This document shows positions 14,717 through 22,134 of a stretch of 22,620 nucleotides of DNA, piece by piece. Numbering within the stretch: the stretch's first letter is position 1; the number at the start of each line of letters is the position of its first letter. Origin of the DNA: Flavobacteriaceae bacterium. Lineage in GTDB: Bacteria > Bacteroidota > Bacteroidia > Flavobacteriales > Flavobacteriaceae. The notes beneath the pieces were generated by a model that worked only from the letters and a program-made list of their open reading frames with translations, was not told where the DNA came from and made no database searches. Position numbers and translations under genes: made by a program. The stretch lies in assembly GCA_030828025.1 (NCBI GenBank), contig JAURDG010000003.1, forward strand, positions 1 through 22,620. Reading direction: 5' to 3'.

Positions 14717-14750
14717 CAAAAATGGACATGTTTTGGTTCCAAGTCAACAA
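14717..14750 (-). promoter_or_regulatory. Promoter of the DUF1599-tpiA-prmA-clpS run
   Basis: On the minus strand CATTTTTG (14724-14717) matches TAnnTTTG at 7 of 8 positions. A TTG (14747-14745) lies exactly 20 bases upstream and a second one at 14750-14748. Initiation near 14710 gives about a 20-base leader to the ATG at 14689. Confidence 0.5.
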
Positions 14751-14765
14751 TTTTAACTGCTTTTT

Positions 14766-15602
14766 ATGAACATTAGTTGCAACGGTAACATCATCGACCT
14801 ATCCACACCCAAAGTGATGGGTATTTTAAACCTTACACCTGATTCATTTTTTGACGGCGGCAAGTATTCCACATTGCCACAAGCACTCAAGCAAGCCGAA
14901 AAGATGTTGTCTGAAGGTGCTACATTTATTGATGTTGGTGGTGCAAGCAGCAAGCCAGGTGCCGTAGAAATCTCATTGGAAGAAGAATTAAAACGTGTAC
15001 TGCCTATTATTGAGCAACTTCACATTAACTTTCCTGATGCTGTCATTTCTATTGACACTTACCGAAGTGAGGTAGCCAAGCAAGCGGTGGCGGCTGGCGC
15101 ACAAATAGTCAATGATATTTCCGCCGGAAACCTAGATGACAAGATGCTGCAAACGGTGGGTACTTTAGGTGTGCCCTACATTGCCATGCACATGCAAGGA
15201 ACACCACAAAACATGCAAAAAAATCCAAATTACAATGATGTCCTCTTGAGCGTGCGTACTTTTTTTAGCAAAAAAATCGCTGAAGCGAAACGTGCAGGTA
15301 TTCACGACATTATTCTAGATCCCGGATTTGGGTTTGGTAAGTCAATTGACTATAACTATACGTTGCTGCGTCATCTTGATAGTCTAATCATTGACGGCAC
15401 GCCCCTGTTGGTAGGCGTATCACGCAAGTCCATGATTTATAAAACACTTGGTCTAACAGCTGATGATGCACTCAATGGAACAACTGCTTTGCACAGCATT
15501 GCGCTTGTCAAGGGTGCACAGCTATTAAGAGTGCATGATGTTTCACCTGCCATGGAAACTATAAAGTTAGTCAACGCCCTGCGTGGCATCAATACCATTT
15601 AA
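14766..15602 (+). CDS. folP: Dihydropteroate synthase
   Basis: This 278-residue folate enzyme joins p-aminobenzoate to 6-hydroxymethyl-dihydropterin diphosphate. The signature MGILNLTPDSFFDGG is at residues 18-32, IDVGGASSKPGA at 55-66 (the sulfonamide-binding loop), then SIDTYR, NDISAG, LDPGFGFGKS and GVSRKSMI, which form the pterin and diphosphate sites. The length is standard. It is divergent from the DUF1599 run and 16 bases upstream of cdaA. Confidence 0.96.
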   Translation: MNISCNGNIIDLSTPKVMGILNLTPDSFFDGGKYSTLPQALKQAEKMLSEGATFIDVGGASSKPGAVEISLEEELKRVLPIIEQLHINFPDAVISIDTYRSEVAKQAVAAGAQIVNDISAGNLDDKMLQTVGTLGVPYIAMHMQGTPQNMQKNPNYNDVLLSVRTFFSKKIAEAKRAGIHDIILDPGFGFGKSIDYNYTLLRHLDSLIIDGTPLLVGVSRKSMIYKTLGLTADDALNGTTALHSIALVKGAQLLRVHDVSPAMETIKLVNALRGINTI

Positions 15603-15618
15603 TGCGTATTTTTAGCGC

Positions 15619-16404
15619 ATGTTTGACTTTTTAGACTTTAGTCTTCTTGACGTTTTAGACATTGTGCTTGTTGCTTTGTTGTTGTACTATGCGTATCGAT
15701 TGGTGCGCGGTACCGCTGCCATCAACATCTTTGTGGGAATCGTCATTCTTTACTTGATTTGGAAAATTACGGATGCGCTAAACATGGAGTTGCTGAGTAA
15801 TATTCTCGGTGGTTTTATGAGCGTTGGGGTCTTTGCTTTAATTGTTGTTTTTCAACAAGAAATCAGAAAATTACTCCTTATGCTCGGTTCTTCTAATTTG
15901 GCTAACCGAAAAGTGATTAGTCGGTATTTAAACATTTTTGCTAGCAATTCGGGGCAACAAGAATCCGTACTCAATATTGATGCGCTCATTAAAAGTTTAT
16001 CATTATTAAAGAAACAAAAAACAGGTGCCTTGCTGGTTTTGGAGCGAAACAAACGTTTGGATTTTATTAAACAATCAGGAGTCGCCGTAAACATGGAGCT
16101 TTCGGTACCGGTGATAGAGAGCATTTTTCACAAAAACGCACCCTTACACGACGGAGCCGCCATAATTGAAAACAATTTTATTACCGCCACACGTGTGGTA
16201 CTTCCAGTCTCCGAAAAATCGAATATTTCGAAAAAATTTGGATTAAGACACCGTGCTGCTATTGGTGTAAGTGAAAAAACCGATGCTCTTGTGTTGGTTG
16301 TCTCTGAAGAGCGCGGAACCATCAGCTATTACAGAAATGGGGAGCAGATTGTCTTTAAATCTTTAAACGACCTCCAAAACATGATCGCCAAAGACATGAG
16401 CTAG
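15619..16404 (+). CDS. cdaA: Diadenylate cyclase CdaA (DacA type)
   Basis: This 261-residue membrane enzyme makes cyclic di-AMP from two ATP. Three N-terminal hydrophobic segments fall at about 12-28, 35-52 and 62-80. They precede the DAC domain (about 115-250) with the catalytic DGA motif at residues 178-180 (LHDGAAII) and RHR at 210-212 (GLRHRAAIG). A CdaR or glmM neighbour, usual in Firmicutes, is absent; adjacency to folP is the arrangement I associate with Bacteroidota. The stop overlaps the convergent ABC transporter stop across a CTAG palindrome (16401-16404). A short hairpin covers the start region. Confidence 0.95.
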   Translation: MFDFLDFSLLDVLDIVLVALLLYYAYRLVRGTAAINIFVGIVILYLIWKITDALNMELLSNILGGFMSVGVFALIVVFQQEIRKLLLMLGSSNLANRKVISRYLNIFASNSGQQESVLNIDALIKSLSLLKKQKTGALLVLERNKRLDFIKQSGVAVNMELSVPVIESIFHKNAPLHDGAAIIENNFITATRVVLPVSEKSNISKKFGLRHRAAIGVSEKTDALVLVVSEERGTISYYRNGEQIVFKSLNDLQNMIAKDMS

Positions 16405-18176
16405 ATGGCTTGGGCAGGTGCTAAAAATTGAACTTCGTATAGATTTTTGTAATGCCCGTCTTCTTTTTGAAGTAATTCTTTGTGGGTACCAATCTCAACG
16501 ATTTGACCTTTATCTAGCACAATAATTTTATCGGCGCGTTGTACCGTTGCTAGTCTATGGGCAATGACCAAAGAGGTCTTTCCTTTGGTAATTTCTTTGG
16601 TTGCTTTTTGAATAAGCTGTTCGGCATGGGTATCTATAGACGAAGTGGCTTCATCCAAAACCAGAATTTTGGGTTGAATCATATAGGCGCGCAAAAAAGC
16701 AATAAGCTGTCGCTGACCTGTTGATAGCATTCCACCACGTTCTTTCACATTAAAGTGATAGCCACCCGGAAGGCTAGAAATAAAGCCATGTACCCCTATT
16801 TTCTTTGCAGCAGCAATAACATCCACTTCTTTAATAGTACGATCCCAAAGTGTGATGTTGTTGTAAATTGAATCTGCAAACAAGAATACATCCTGAAGCA
16901 CCACACCAACCTGCTTGCGCATCCATGCGCGTTGGTATTGTTCAATAGGAACACCATCGAGCAAAACTTTGCCGCTATCTATATCATAAAAGCGGTTCAG
17001 TATATTGATTAAGGTTGATTTACCTGCTCCTGTAGCACCAACAACAGCAACTGTTTCACCTGGATTCATTGTAAATGAAATCCCCCGCAAAACAGGCTCG
17101 TCTGCCTTATACGAAAAATGCAAATTGTCAAAAGTAACCGCACCACTAAGGACAACATCAGCAATTGTACCATCGTCTTGTATGGTTTCTCGAGTGTCGA
17201 GCAGCGCCATAACTCTACGCACCGCAACCATACCCATTTGAAGTGTGTTGAACTTGTCCGCTATTTGACGTAATGGACGAAACAACATCTGCGAAAGCTG
17301 AATAAACAAAAAGATAATTCCTAAAGTGATTCCAGAAGATCCAGCAATGACATTTAGCCCGCCAAACCAAACCAACATCCCGATGGTAATGGACGTTGAC
17401 AGTTCAGCAATAGGAAAAAAAATGGAGTTGTACCAAACGGTCCGCAGCCATGCTTTTCGGTGCTTATTGTTGATTTCTCGAAACGTATCGGCTTCTATTT
17501 TCTCTCGACCAAAAAGCTGTACAATACGCATACCCGAAATTCGTTCTTGAACAAAACTGTTCAAATTCGCCACTTGTGTACGCACATCATCAAAAGCAGC
17601 TCTCATTGCCTTTTGGAATTTACGTGTGGCAAAAAGCACTAAGGGCAACACCGAAAAAACAACCAATGATAGTTTCCAACTTACCGACCACATGACAATC
17701 ATCACTACCAGCATCTTGAGCAAGTCTGCAATAATCATAAATAAGCCCTGACTAAAAATACCTGAGATGGTTTCTATGTCGCTCACAACACGCGTGATCA
17801 AACGCCCAACTGCAGAAGTGTCAAAATAAGCCATCTTAAAGCCTAGCATATGCTTGTATAAGGTATTGCGCAAATCCAAAATAACCTGTTGACCCAACCA
17901 GTTGGCATAAAAAATAAAAAGAAACTGAAACACCACTTCAAGGATGAGTGCAATCCCCATGAGCACTATCAAATTTAGCATACCTTCATAATCCCGAAGG
18001 GTGATGTAATCGTCAATAGTAATCTTGAGTAAATAGGGGCTCAAGGTTGAAAAACCAGACAGCAACACCGCCGCCACAAGCACAAATACAAAGGTGCGGG
18101 TGTAAGAAACCACAAAGGTCATCAGTCTTTTGAACAACTGAATGTCGGGAATTTTATTTTTTGTTTTGTGTTCCAT
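16401..18176 (-). CDS. ABC-type multidrug/lipid exporter (MsbA-like), fused TMD-NBD
   Basis: This 591-residue half-transporter has six transmembrane helices in the first ~320 residues (for example FVLVAAVLLSGFSTLSPYL and LIVLMGIALILEVVF), followed by a nucleotide-binding domain. Visible motifs are Walker A GATGAGKST, Q-loop VGVVLQDVFLF, a divergent signature STGQRQL in place of LSGGQ, Walker B ILVLDEATSSID and the switch IAHRL. It works as a dimer exporting lipid or drug-like substrates, unspecified. The ATG at 18176 lies 23 bases inside truA and is preferred over the TTG at 18185. It converges with cdaA with a 4-base overlap. Confidence 0.92.
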   Translation of the reverse strand: MEHKTKNKIPDIQLFKRLMTFVVSYTRTFVFVLVAAVLLSGFSTLSPYLLKITIDDYITLRDYEGMLNLIVLMGIALILEVVFQFLFIFYANWLGQQVILDLRNTLYKHMLGFKMAYFDTSAVGRLITRVVSDIETISGIFSQGLFMIIADLLKMLVVMIVMWSVSWKLSLVVFSVLPLVLFATRKFQKAMRAAFDDVRTQVANLNSFVQERISGMRIVQLFGREKIEADTFREINNKHRKAWLRTVWYNSIFFPIAELSTSITIGMLVWFGGLNVIAGSSGITLGIIFLFIQLSQMLFRPLRQIADKFNTLQMGMVAVRRVMALLDTRETIQDDGTIADVVLSGAVTFDNLHFSYKADEPVLRGISFTMNPGETVAVVGATGAGKSTLINILNRFYDIDSGKVLLDGVPIEQYQRAWMRKQVGVVLQDVFLFADSIYNNITLWDRTIKEVDVIAAAKKIGVHGFISSLPGGYHFNVKERGGMLSTGQRQLIAFLRAYMIQPKILVLDEATSSIDTHAEQLIQKATKEITKGKTSLVIAHRLATVQRADKIIVLDKGQIVEIGTHKELLQKEDGHYKNLYEVQFLAPAQAI

Positions 18177-18924
18177 CGAGGTCAAATATAGTGTTTGGGT
18201 AGCTTATATTGGTTAAAAATAATCCATGTGCTGGCGCGGAGCTTCCTGCAGTGGTTCGGTCTTGACTGTCCAAAATGTGTTGAACAGCATCAATGGAAGA
18301 TTTTCCTACGCCCACATCCAAAAGCGTTCCTACAATGGCACGAACCATATTGCGCAAAAATCGATCGGCAGTAATATGGAAGACCAACATCGAGCCCTGA
18401 GCTTCCCAATAGGCTTCACGAACAACACAGTCATAGGTTTTGACATCTGTTTTGGATCGGGAAAAGCACTTAAAATTTCGATGATTCAATAGAAGTTGGG
18501 CTGCTTGATTCATAGCCGCAACATCTAGCGGTGCTGTAAAACAATACGCCTGATCAGTCAAAAAGGGATTCTTATGCTGAATTAACTGATACTGATAACT
18601 CCGCGAGATGGCATCAAATCGGGCGTGTGCGCTATCAATTACGCCATGCACCGCATGTATTGAAATATCTTTAGGTAAAAAGCTATTGAGCCGATATACA
18701 AGGTCGTTTGTTGACGTGATCGTTGCCACCAAATCAAAGTGGGCAAACATTTGTCTTGCATGAACACCAGTATCCGTTCTGCCTGCGCCAACAATAGACG
18801 TTGTCTCGCCCAAAAGGGTCGTCAACGCATTTTCGATAAACTCTTGTACCGACAATGCATTGGGCTGGCGTTGCCAACCGTGATAAGCCGTTCCAGAATA
18901 AGCGAGTTCAATAAAATAGCGCAA
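18154..18924 (-). CDS. truA: tRNA pseudouridine synthase A (38-40)
   Basis: This 256-residue enzyme converts U38-40 in the anticodon arm of tRNAs to pseudouridine. The motif GAGRTDTGVHARQ contains the catalytic Asp51. YSGTAYHGWQRQP near the start and DRFLRNMVRAIVG further on are classical. There is no ATG near the N-terminus. I chose the TTG at 18924, which gives the usual M-RYFIEL start. The TTG at 18942 is 6 codons upstream but falls inside the divergent promoter palindrome. The 3' end overlaps the ABC transporter start by 23 bases. Confidence 0.92.
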   Translation of the reverse strand: MRYFIELAYSGTAYHGWQRQPNALSVQEFIENALTTLLGETTSIVGAGRTDTGVHARQMFAHFDLVATITSTNDLVYRLNSFLPKDISIHAVHGVIDSAHARFDAISRSYQYQLIQHKNPFLTDQAYCFTAPLDVAAMNQAAQLLLNHRNFKCFSRSKTDVKTYDCVVREAYWEAQGSMLVFHITADRFLRNMVRAIVGTLLDVGVGKSSIDAVQHILDSQDRTTAGSSAPAHGLFLTNISYPNTIFDLDGTQNKK

Positions 18925-18929
18925 AGCTG

Positions 18930-18943
18930 TAATTTTGTACAAA
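18930..18943. promoter_or_regulatory. Overlapping divergent promoter elements in a TTTGTACAAA palindrome
   Basis: TAATTTTG (18930-18937) is a perfect plus-strand TAnnTTTG match for the phosphoesterase gene. On the minus strand the same 10-base palindrome TTTGTACAAA (18934-18943) supplies the end of CATCTTTG, a 7-of-8 match for truA. The two genes would start with nearly leaderless transcripts. Confidence 0.4.
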
Positions 18944-18944
18944 G

Positions 18945-19448
18945 ATGATAAAAAAGATATTGTTGCTTTCCGACACCCACGGTTTTTTAGATCACCGTGT
19001 TTTGGGCTATGCCGCCAAAGTAGATGAAATCTGGCATGCAGGCGATATTGGTGATTTTTCTGTGACCGATGCGCTTGCGCATATTAAACCCCTGCGAGCA
19101 GTTTATGGCAACATAGATAACGCAGCCATACGGCAGCAATTTGCTGAAACCTTGTTTTTTGAGCTTGAGGGTGTAAACGTCTTAATGACGCATATTGGCG
19201 GTAAGCCCTACAAGTACGCCAAAGGGGTTGCGGCATATATTGAACAGTATAAACCAGATGTGTTCATTTGTGGGCACTCGCACATATTACGCATTGAATA
19301 CGACAAAAAAAGTAACATGCTGTACATAAACCCAGGAGCCGCAGGAAAACATGGCTTCCACAAAAAACAAACACTCGTACAATTTGAACTGCACAAAGGT
19401 GCGATACAAAACCTTGTCGTGATCGAATTGGGTACCGAAACACGATAA
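18945..19448 (+). CDS. YfcE/MJ0936-type metallophosphoesterase
   Basis: This 167-residue calcineurin-like phosphodiesterase has all the two-metal ligands of the family: Asp10 and His12 (LLLSDTHG), Asp34 (WHAGDIGD), Asn56 (VYGNID), the His in LMTHIGG, and GHSH near residue 105. Proteins of this type hydrolyse phosphodiesters in vitro, and their natural substrate is generally unknown. It is divergent from truA with a 20-base spacer to the chosen truA start, and likely a single gene before rho. Confidence 0.9.
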   Translation: MIKKILLLSDTHGFLDHRVLGYAAKVDEIWHAGDIGDFSVTDALAHIKPLRAVYGNIDNAAIRQQFAETLFFELEGVNVLMTHIGGKPYKYAKGVAAYIEQYKPDVFICGHSHILRIEYDKKSNMLYINPGAAGKHGFHKKQTLVQFELHKGAIQNLVVIELGTETR

Positions 19449-19514
19449 TATGATTCCTGTTGTGAATTCAATTGAATATTGATTTAAAAATTACTTTTAA
19501 CAATAAAAAAGTTG

Positions 19515-19534
19515 TATGTTTGCCCTAACGGCAA
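19515..19534 (+). promoter_or_regulatory. rho: rho promoter -7 element with overlapping small hairpin
   Basis: TATGTTTG (19515-19522) is a perfect TAnnTTTG match, giving a leader of about 50 bases before the rho ATG at 19578. TTGCC (19520-19524) and GGCAA (19530-19534) form a 5-base inverted repeat across the end of the element and the expected start site. Confidence 0.45.
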
Positions 19535-19577
19535 TCACTTCAGCCGCGAACAACCATTATATACTTACTCAATTAAC

Positions 19578-21164
19578 ATGTTTGAATTATCAGAACTAAA
19601 AGCAAAAAAACTTGCTGAACTCCAAGAAATTGCCAAAGAACTTGGACTAAAAAAAACAACTGGCCTTAAAAAAATCGAGCTTACGTACCGCATTATTGAC
19701 CACCAATCAACCTTGCCTGACGCTGGTGAAAAAGCCGAAGAACAAGATGTGGAAGAGCAAATTAAACCTGCCGAAAATAAAAAACCCGCTTCGCAGAAAC
19801 AAGATAATTCGTCAAGAATGTCGGACAAAAGAAACGACGACAAAAGAAACGACGACAAAAGAAACGACGACAAAAGAAACGAAAATAAAAACGAACACAA
19901 GCCTGGGCAACACAAGCACAAACAGCAACAAAACAAAGGAAACGGAAATAATAAGGGCAATCGACAACCACAAGAAAACGGAAACGCAGAAAAGCCCGCA
20001 GACCACAACATAGATAGTCGCAACCGCTATCGCCAACCCGATTATGAATTTGATGGCATAATTGAGAGTGAAGGTGTATTGGAAATGATGCCCGAAGGCT
20101 ATGGCTTTTTACGCTCTTCCGATTACAATTATTTATCATCTCCAGATGACATTTACGTTTCCCAATCGCAAGTTCGTTTGTTTGGGCTAAAAACGGGCGA
20201 CACCGTTTTGGGCCACATTAGACCACCAAAAGAAGGAGAAAAATATTTCCCGCTTATCAAAGTATCGCTAATCAATGGACTTTCGCCCGACATCGTGCGT
20301 GATCGGGTTTCTTTTGAACACCTTACGCCCCTATTCCCGCAGGAAAAATTCAATTTAGCAGACAAGCAAAGTACTATTTCTACTAGAGTGATGGACTTGT
20401 TTTGTCCTATTGGAAAAGGGCAACGCGGGATGATTGTATCACAACCTAAAACGGGTAAAACCATGTTGCTTAAAGACGTGGCAAACGCCATTGCTGCCAA
20501 CCACCCCGAGGTGTATCAAATCATTTTATTGATTGACGAACGTCCAGAGGAAGTTACGGACATGCAGCGCAACGTTAAAGGCGAAGTGGTTGCTTCTACC
20601 TTTGATGAGCCAGCAGATCGCCATGTAAAGGTTGCCAATATTGTACTGGAAAAAGCGAAACGATTGGTAGAATGTGGTCATGATGTCGTTATTCTTTTGG
20701 ATTCCATTACAAGACTGGCACGTGCCTATAATACCGTACAGCCTGCGTCTGGTAAAATCTTAAGTGGTGGTGTTGATGCGAATGCATTGCACAAGCCAAA
20801 GCGTTTCTTTGGAGCTGCCCGAAACATCGAAAATGGCGGTTCGCTTTCGATTATCGCTACGGCACTAACCGAGACAGGTTCTAAGATGGATGAGGTAATT
20901 TTTGAAGAATTTAAAGGAACGGGTAACATGGAGTTACAACTTGACCGTCGTATTTCGAATCGCCGTATTTTCCCTGCGATTGATTTGGTATCGTCTAGTA
21001 CACGCCGTGATGACTTGCTCCTTGACGAACAAACCGTACAACGTATGTGGATTATGCGGAAGTACCTTGCTGACATGAATCCCGTAGAGGCGATGGAATT
21101 TATTAGTGACCGCATCAAGAAAACACTAAATAACGAAGAGTTTTTGATTTCAATGAATCAATAA
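19578..21164 (+). CDS. rho: Transcription termination factor Rho with a long disordered insert
   Basis: This 528-residue hexameric RNA helicase ends untranslated transcripts. The N-terminal Rho_N helices (residues 1-45, LKAKKLAELQEIAKELGL) are followed by a low-complexity, charged insert (about 47-155), rich in Lys, Asn, Asp and Gln, which includes the repeat DKRND. Next come the cold-shock-like RNA-binding domain (LEMMPEGYGFLRS, near 169-180) and the ATPase core. Walker A is SQPKTGKT at 288-295 and Walker B is VVILLDSITRLARAYN, followed by FFGAARNIENGGSL and TGNMELQLDR. Bacteroidota Rho proteins commonly carry such an insert. I chose the ATG at 19578 (MFELSELKAK), as the longer reading from 19512 crosses the promoter. 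Confidence 0.96.
   Translation: MFELSELKAKKLAELQEIAKELGLKKTTGLKKIELTYRIIDHQSTLPDAGEKAEEQDVEEQIKPAENKKPASQKQDNSSRMSDKRNDDKRNDDKRNDDKRNENKNEHKPGQHKHKQQQNKGNGNNKGNRQPQENGNAEKPADHNIDSRNRYRQPDYEFDGIIESEGVLEMMPEGYGFLRSSDYNYLSSPDDIYVSQSQVRLFGLKTGDTVLGHIRPPKEGEKYFPLIKVSLINGLSPDIVRDRVSFEHLTPLFPQEKFNLADKQSTISTRVMDLFCPIGKGQRGMIVSQPKTGKTMLLKDVANAIAANHPEVYQIILLIDERPEEVTDMQRNVKGEVVASTFDEPADRHVKVANIVLEKAKRLVECGHDVVILLDSITRLARAYNTVQPASGKILSGGVDANALHKPKRFFGAARNIENGGSLSIIATALTETGSKMDEVIFEEFKGTGNMELQLDRRISNRRIFPAIDLVSSSTRRDDLLLDEQTVQRMWIMRKYLADMNPVEAMEFISDRIKKTLNNEEFLISMNQ
19824..19880 (+). repeat. 15-base tandem repeat inside rho (about 3.8 units)
   Basis: The unit GACAAAAGAAACGAC repeats exactly three times (19824-19838, 19839-19853, 19854-19868) and a fourth 12-base partial copy ends at 19880. 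It is in frame, encoding DKRND three times then DKRN, so copy number can change without breaking the gene. Confidence 0.95.
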
Positions 21165-21186
21165 ATATATTCTTTAGAACAATTAG

Positions 21187-21214
21187 AAAAGGCATCCATT
21201 TGGATGCCTTTTTT
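21187..21214 (+). terminator. rho intrinsic terminator
   Basis: GGCATCC (21191-21197) and GGATGCC (21202-21208) form a 7-base stem with an ATTT loop. A-rich sequence precedes it and six T follow, 22 bases after the rho stop codon. Confidence 0.92.
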
Positions 21215-21237
21215 GTTTTGAGCAACGGTCTCATGTA

Positions 21238-21261
21238 TGAGTAGTAGCGAATTTCTACTCA
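21238..21261. repeat. Short inverted repeat (TGAGTAG/CTACTCA)
   Basis: TGAGTAG (21238-21244) and CTACTCA (21255-21261) form a 7-base inverted repeat with a 10-base spacer, directly beside the longer palindromic pair. No T tract follows, so it is not an obvious terminator. Confidence 0.5.
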
Positions 21262-21268
21262 CTAACTT

Positions 21269-21336
21269 CACTAGTGCGCGTTTGCAACGCGCACCTATTT
21301 TAAAGGCTAGTCACGCGTTGCAAACGCGCGCCAGTG
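21269..21336. repeat. Paired palindromic repeat, BIME/REP-like
   Basis: Two 23-base arms (21269-21291 and 21314-21336) are inverted copies with 2 mismatches. Each arm contains its own GC-rich hairpin. The left one is GTGCGCGTT-TGC-AACGCGCAC (9-base stem), and the right one is CGCGTT-GCA-AACGCG (6-base stem). The DNA is far richer in GC than the surroundings and lies between the rho terminator and the convergent ppk2 gene. This is the architecture of REP doublets, which often act as transcription blocks between convergent genes or as nonautonomous mobile repeats. Confidence 0.8.
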
Positions 21337-21357
21337 GATATAAAACCTTAGCATCGT

Positions 21358-22131
21358 TTATTTATATGGCAACATGTTTATAACGTGCTCGATAGCCTCT
21401 AATCGTGCAGCTGATTTTTTGTCTGCCTTAATGATTTTCCAAGGTGCAAAATCGGTATTTGTTTTGGCGAACATGGTCATTTTATAGCCTGTGCACTCAT
21501 CCCATAAACGCTGTGCTCGTTCGTCAACGGGTGTCATCTTCCAGCGTTTTAACGGACTGGACTTTATATCGTCAAACCTTTTTGCTTGTTCTTCTTTAGT
21601 TATGGAAAAATACAATTTGATCAAATATGTATCGGACTGCACCAGCATGCGCTCAAAATCGTTGACTTGCGACATAAAAATCTTGTACTGTTTATCCGTA
21701 CAAAACCCATTCACAGGTTCTACAACAGCTCTGTTGTACCAGCTTCGGTCAAAAAATACCATTTCCCCTGGCTTAGGCAATTGGTTGATATACCGCTGAA
21801 AAAACCACTGCTTTTTTTCATCGTACGAAGGAATATTCAACGCAACCACTCTAAAGTGTCTTGGATTCAAATATTCGGTAATACGTCTAATCGCACCGCC
21901 TTTGCCTGCGGCATCTCTTCCTTCAAACAAAATCACCACTTTTTTATCGTTATCAATAACCCAATTTTGAATTTCGATAAGTTCCTTTTGATGCGCTTTT
22001 AGCGCATGCATATAGTTGATTTCTTCAATGACTTTCTCCATATTCACTTTTCTGCTCTTTAAGAGTGTGTAGAGACCTAGTTTAGTATGAAGTAATGCCA
22101 GGGTTTCTTTGGTAAAATCTTCGGGTTTCAT
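21358..22131 (-). CDS. ppk2: Polyphosphate kinase 2 family protein (copy 1, complete)
   Basis: This 257-residue PPK2 protein transfers phosphate between polyphosphate and nucleotides. Walker A is FEGRDAAGKGGA (residues 69-80) and Walker B VFFDRSWYNRAVVEPV (125-140). The lid region with KEEQAKRF and SPLKRWKMTPVDERA, and the C-terminal FAPWKII, are all as in the single-domain class. The N-terminus is short, about 60 residues before the P-loop. Whether it phosphorylates NMP or NDP cannot be told from sequence. It follows a second PPK2 gene by 3 bases. Confidence 0.93.
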   Translation of the reverse strand: MKPEDFTKETLALLHTKLGLYTLLKSRKVNMEKVIEEINYMHALKAHQKELIEIQNWVIDNDKKVVILFEGRDAAGKGGAIRRITEYLNPRHFRVVALNIPSYDEKKQWFFQRYINQLPKPGEMVFFDRSWYNRAVVEPVNGFCTDKQYKIFMSQVNDFERMLVQSDTYLIKLYFSITKEEQAKRFDDIKSSPLKRWKMTPVDERAQRLWDECTGYKMTMFAKTNTDFAPWKIIKADKKSAARLEAIEHVINMLPYK

Positions 22132-22134
22132 AGG

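Noticed and set aside
19824..19880. Tandem repeat considered as a CRISPR-like array.
   Set aside because: The units are contiguous, with no spacers, and lie in frame inside rho.
19565..20139. Long minus-strand readings opposite the Rho insert.
   Set aside because: They arise because the AG-rich codons of the insert read as Phe, Leu, Ser and Cys on the other strand; compositionally forced shadow.
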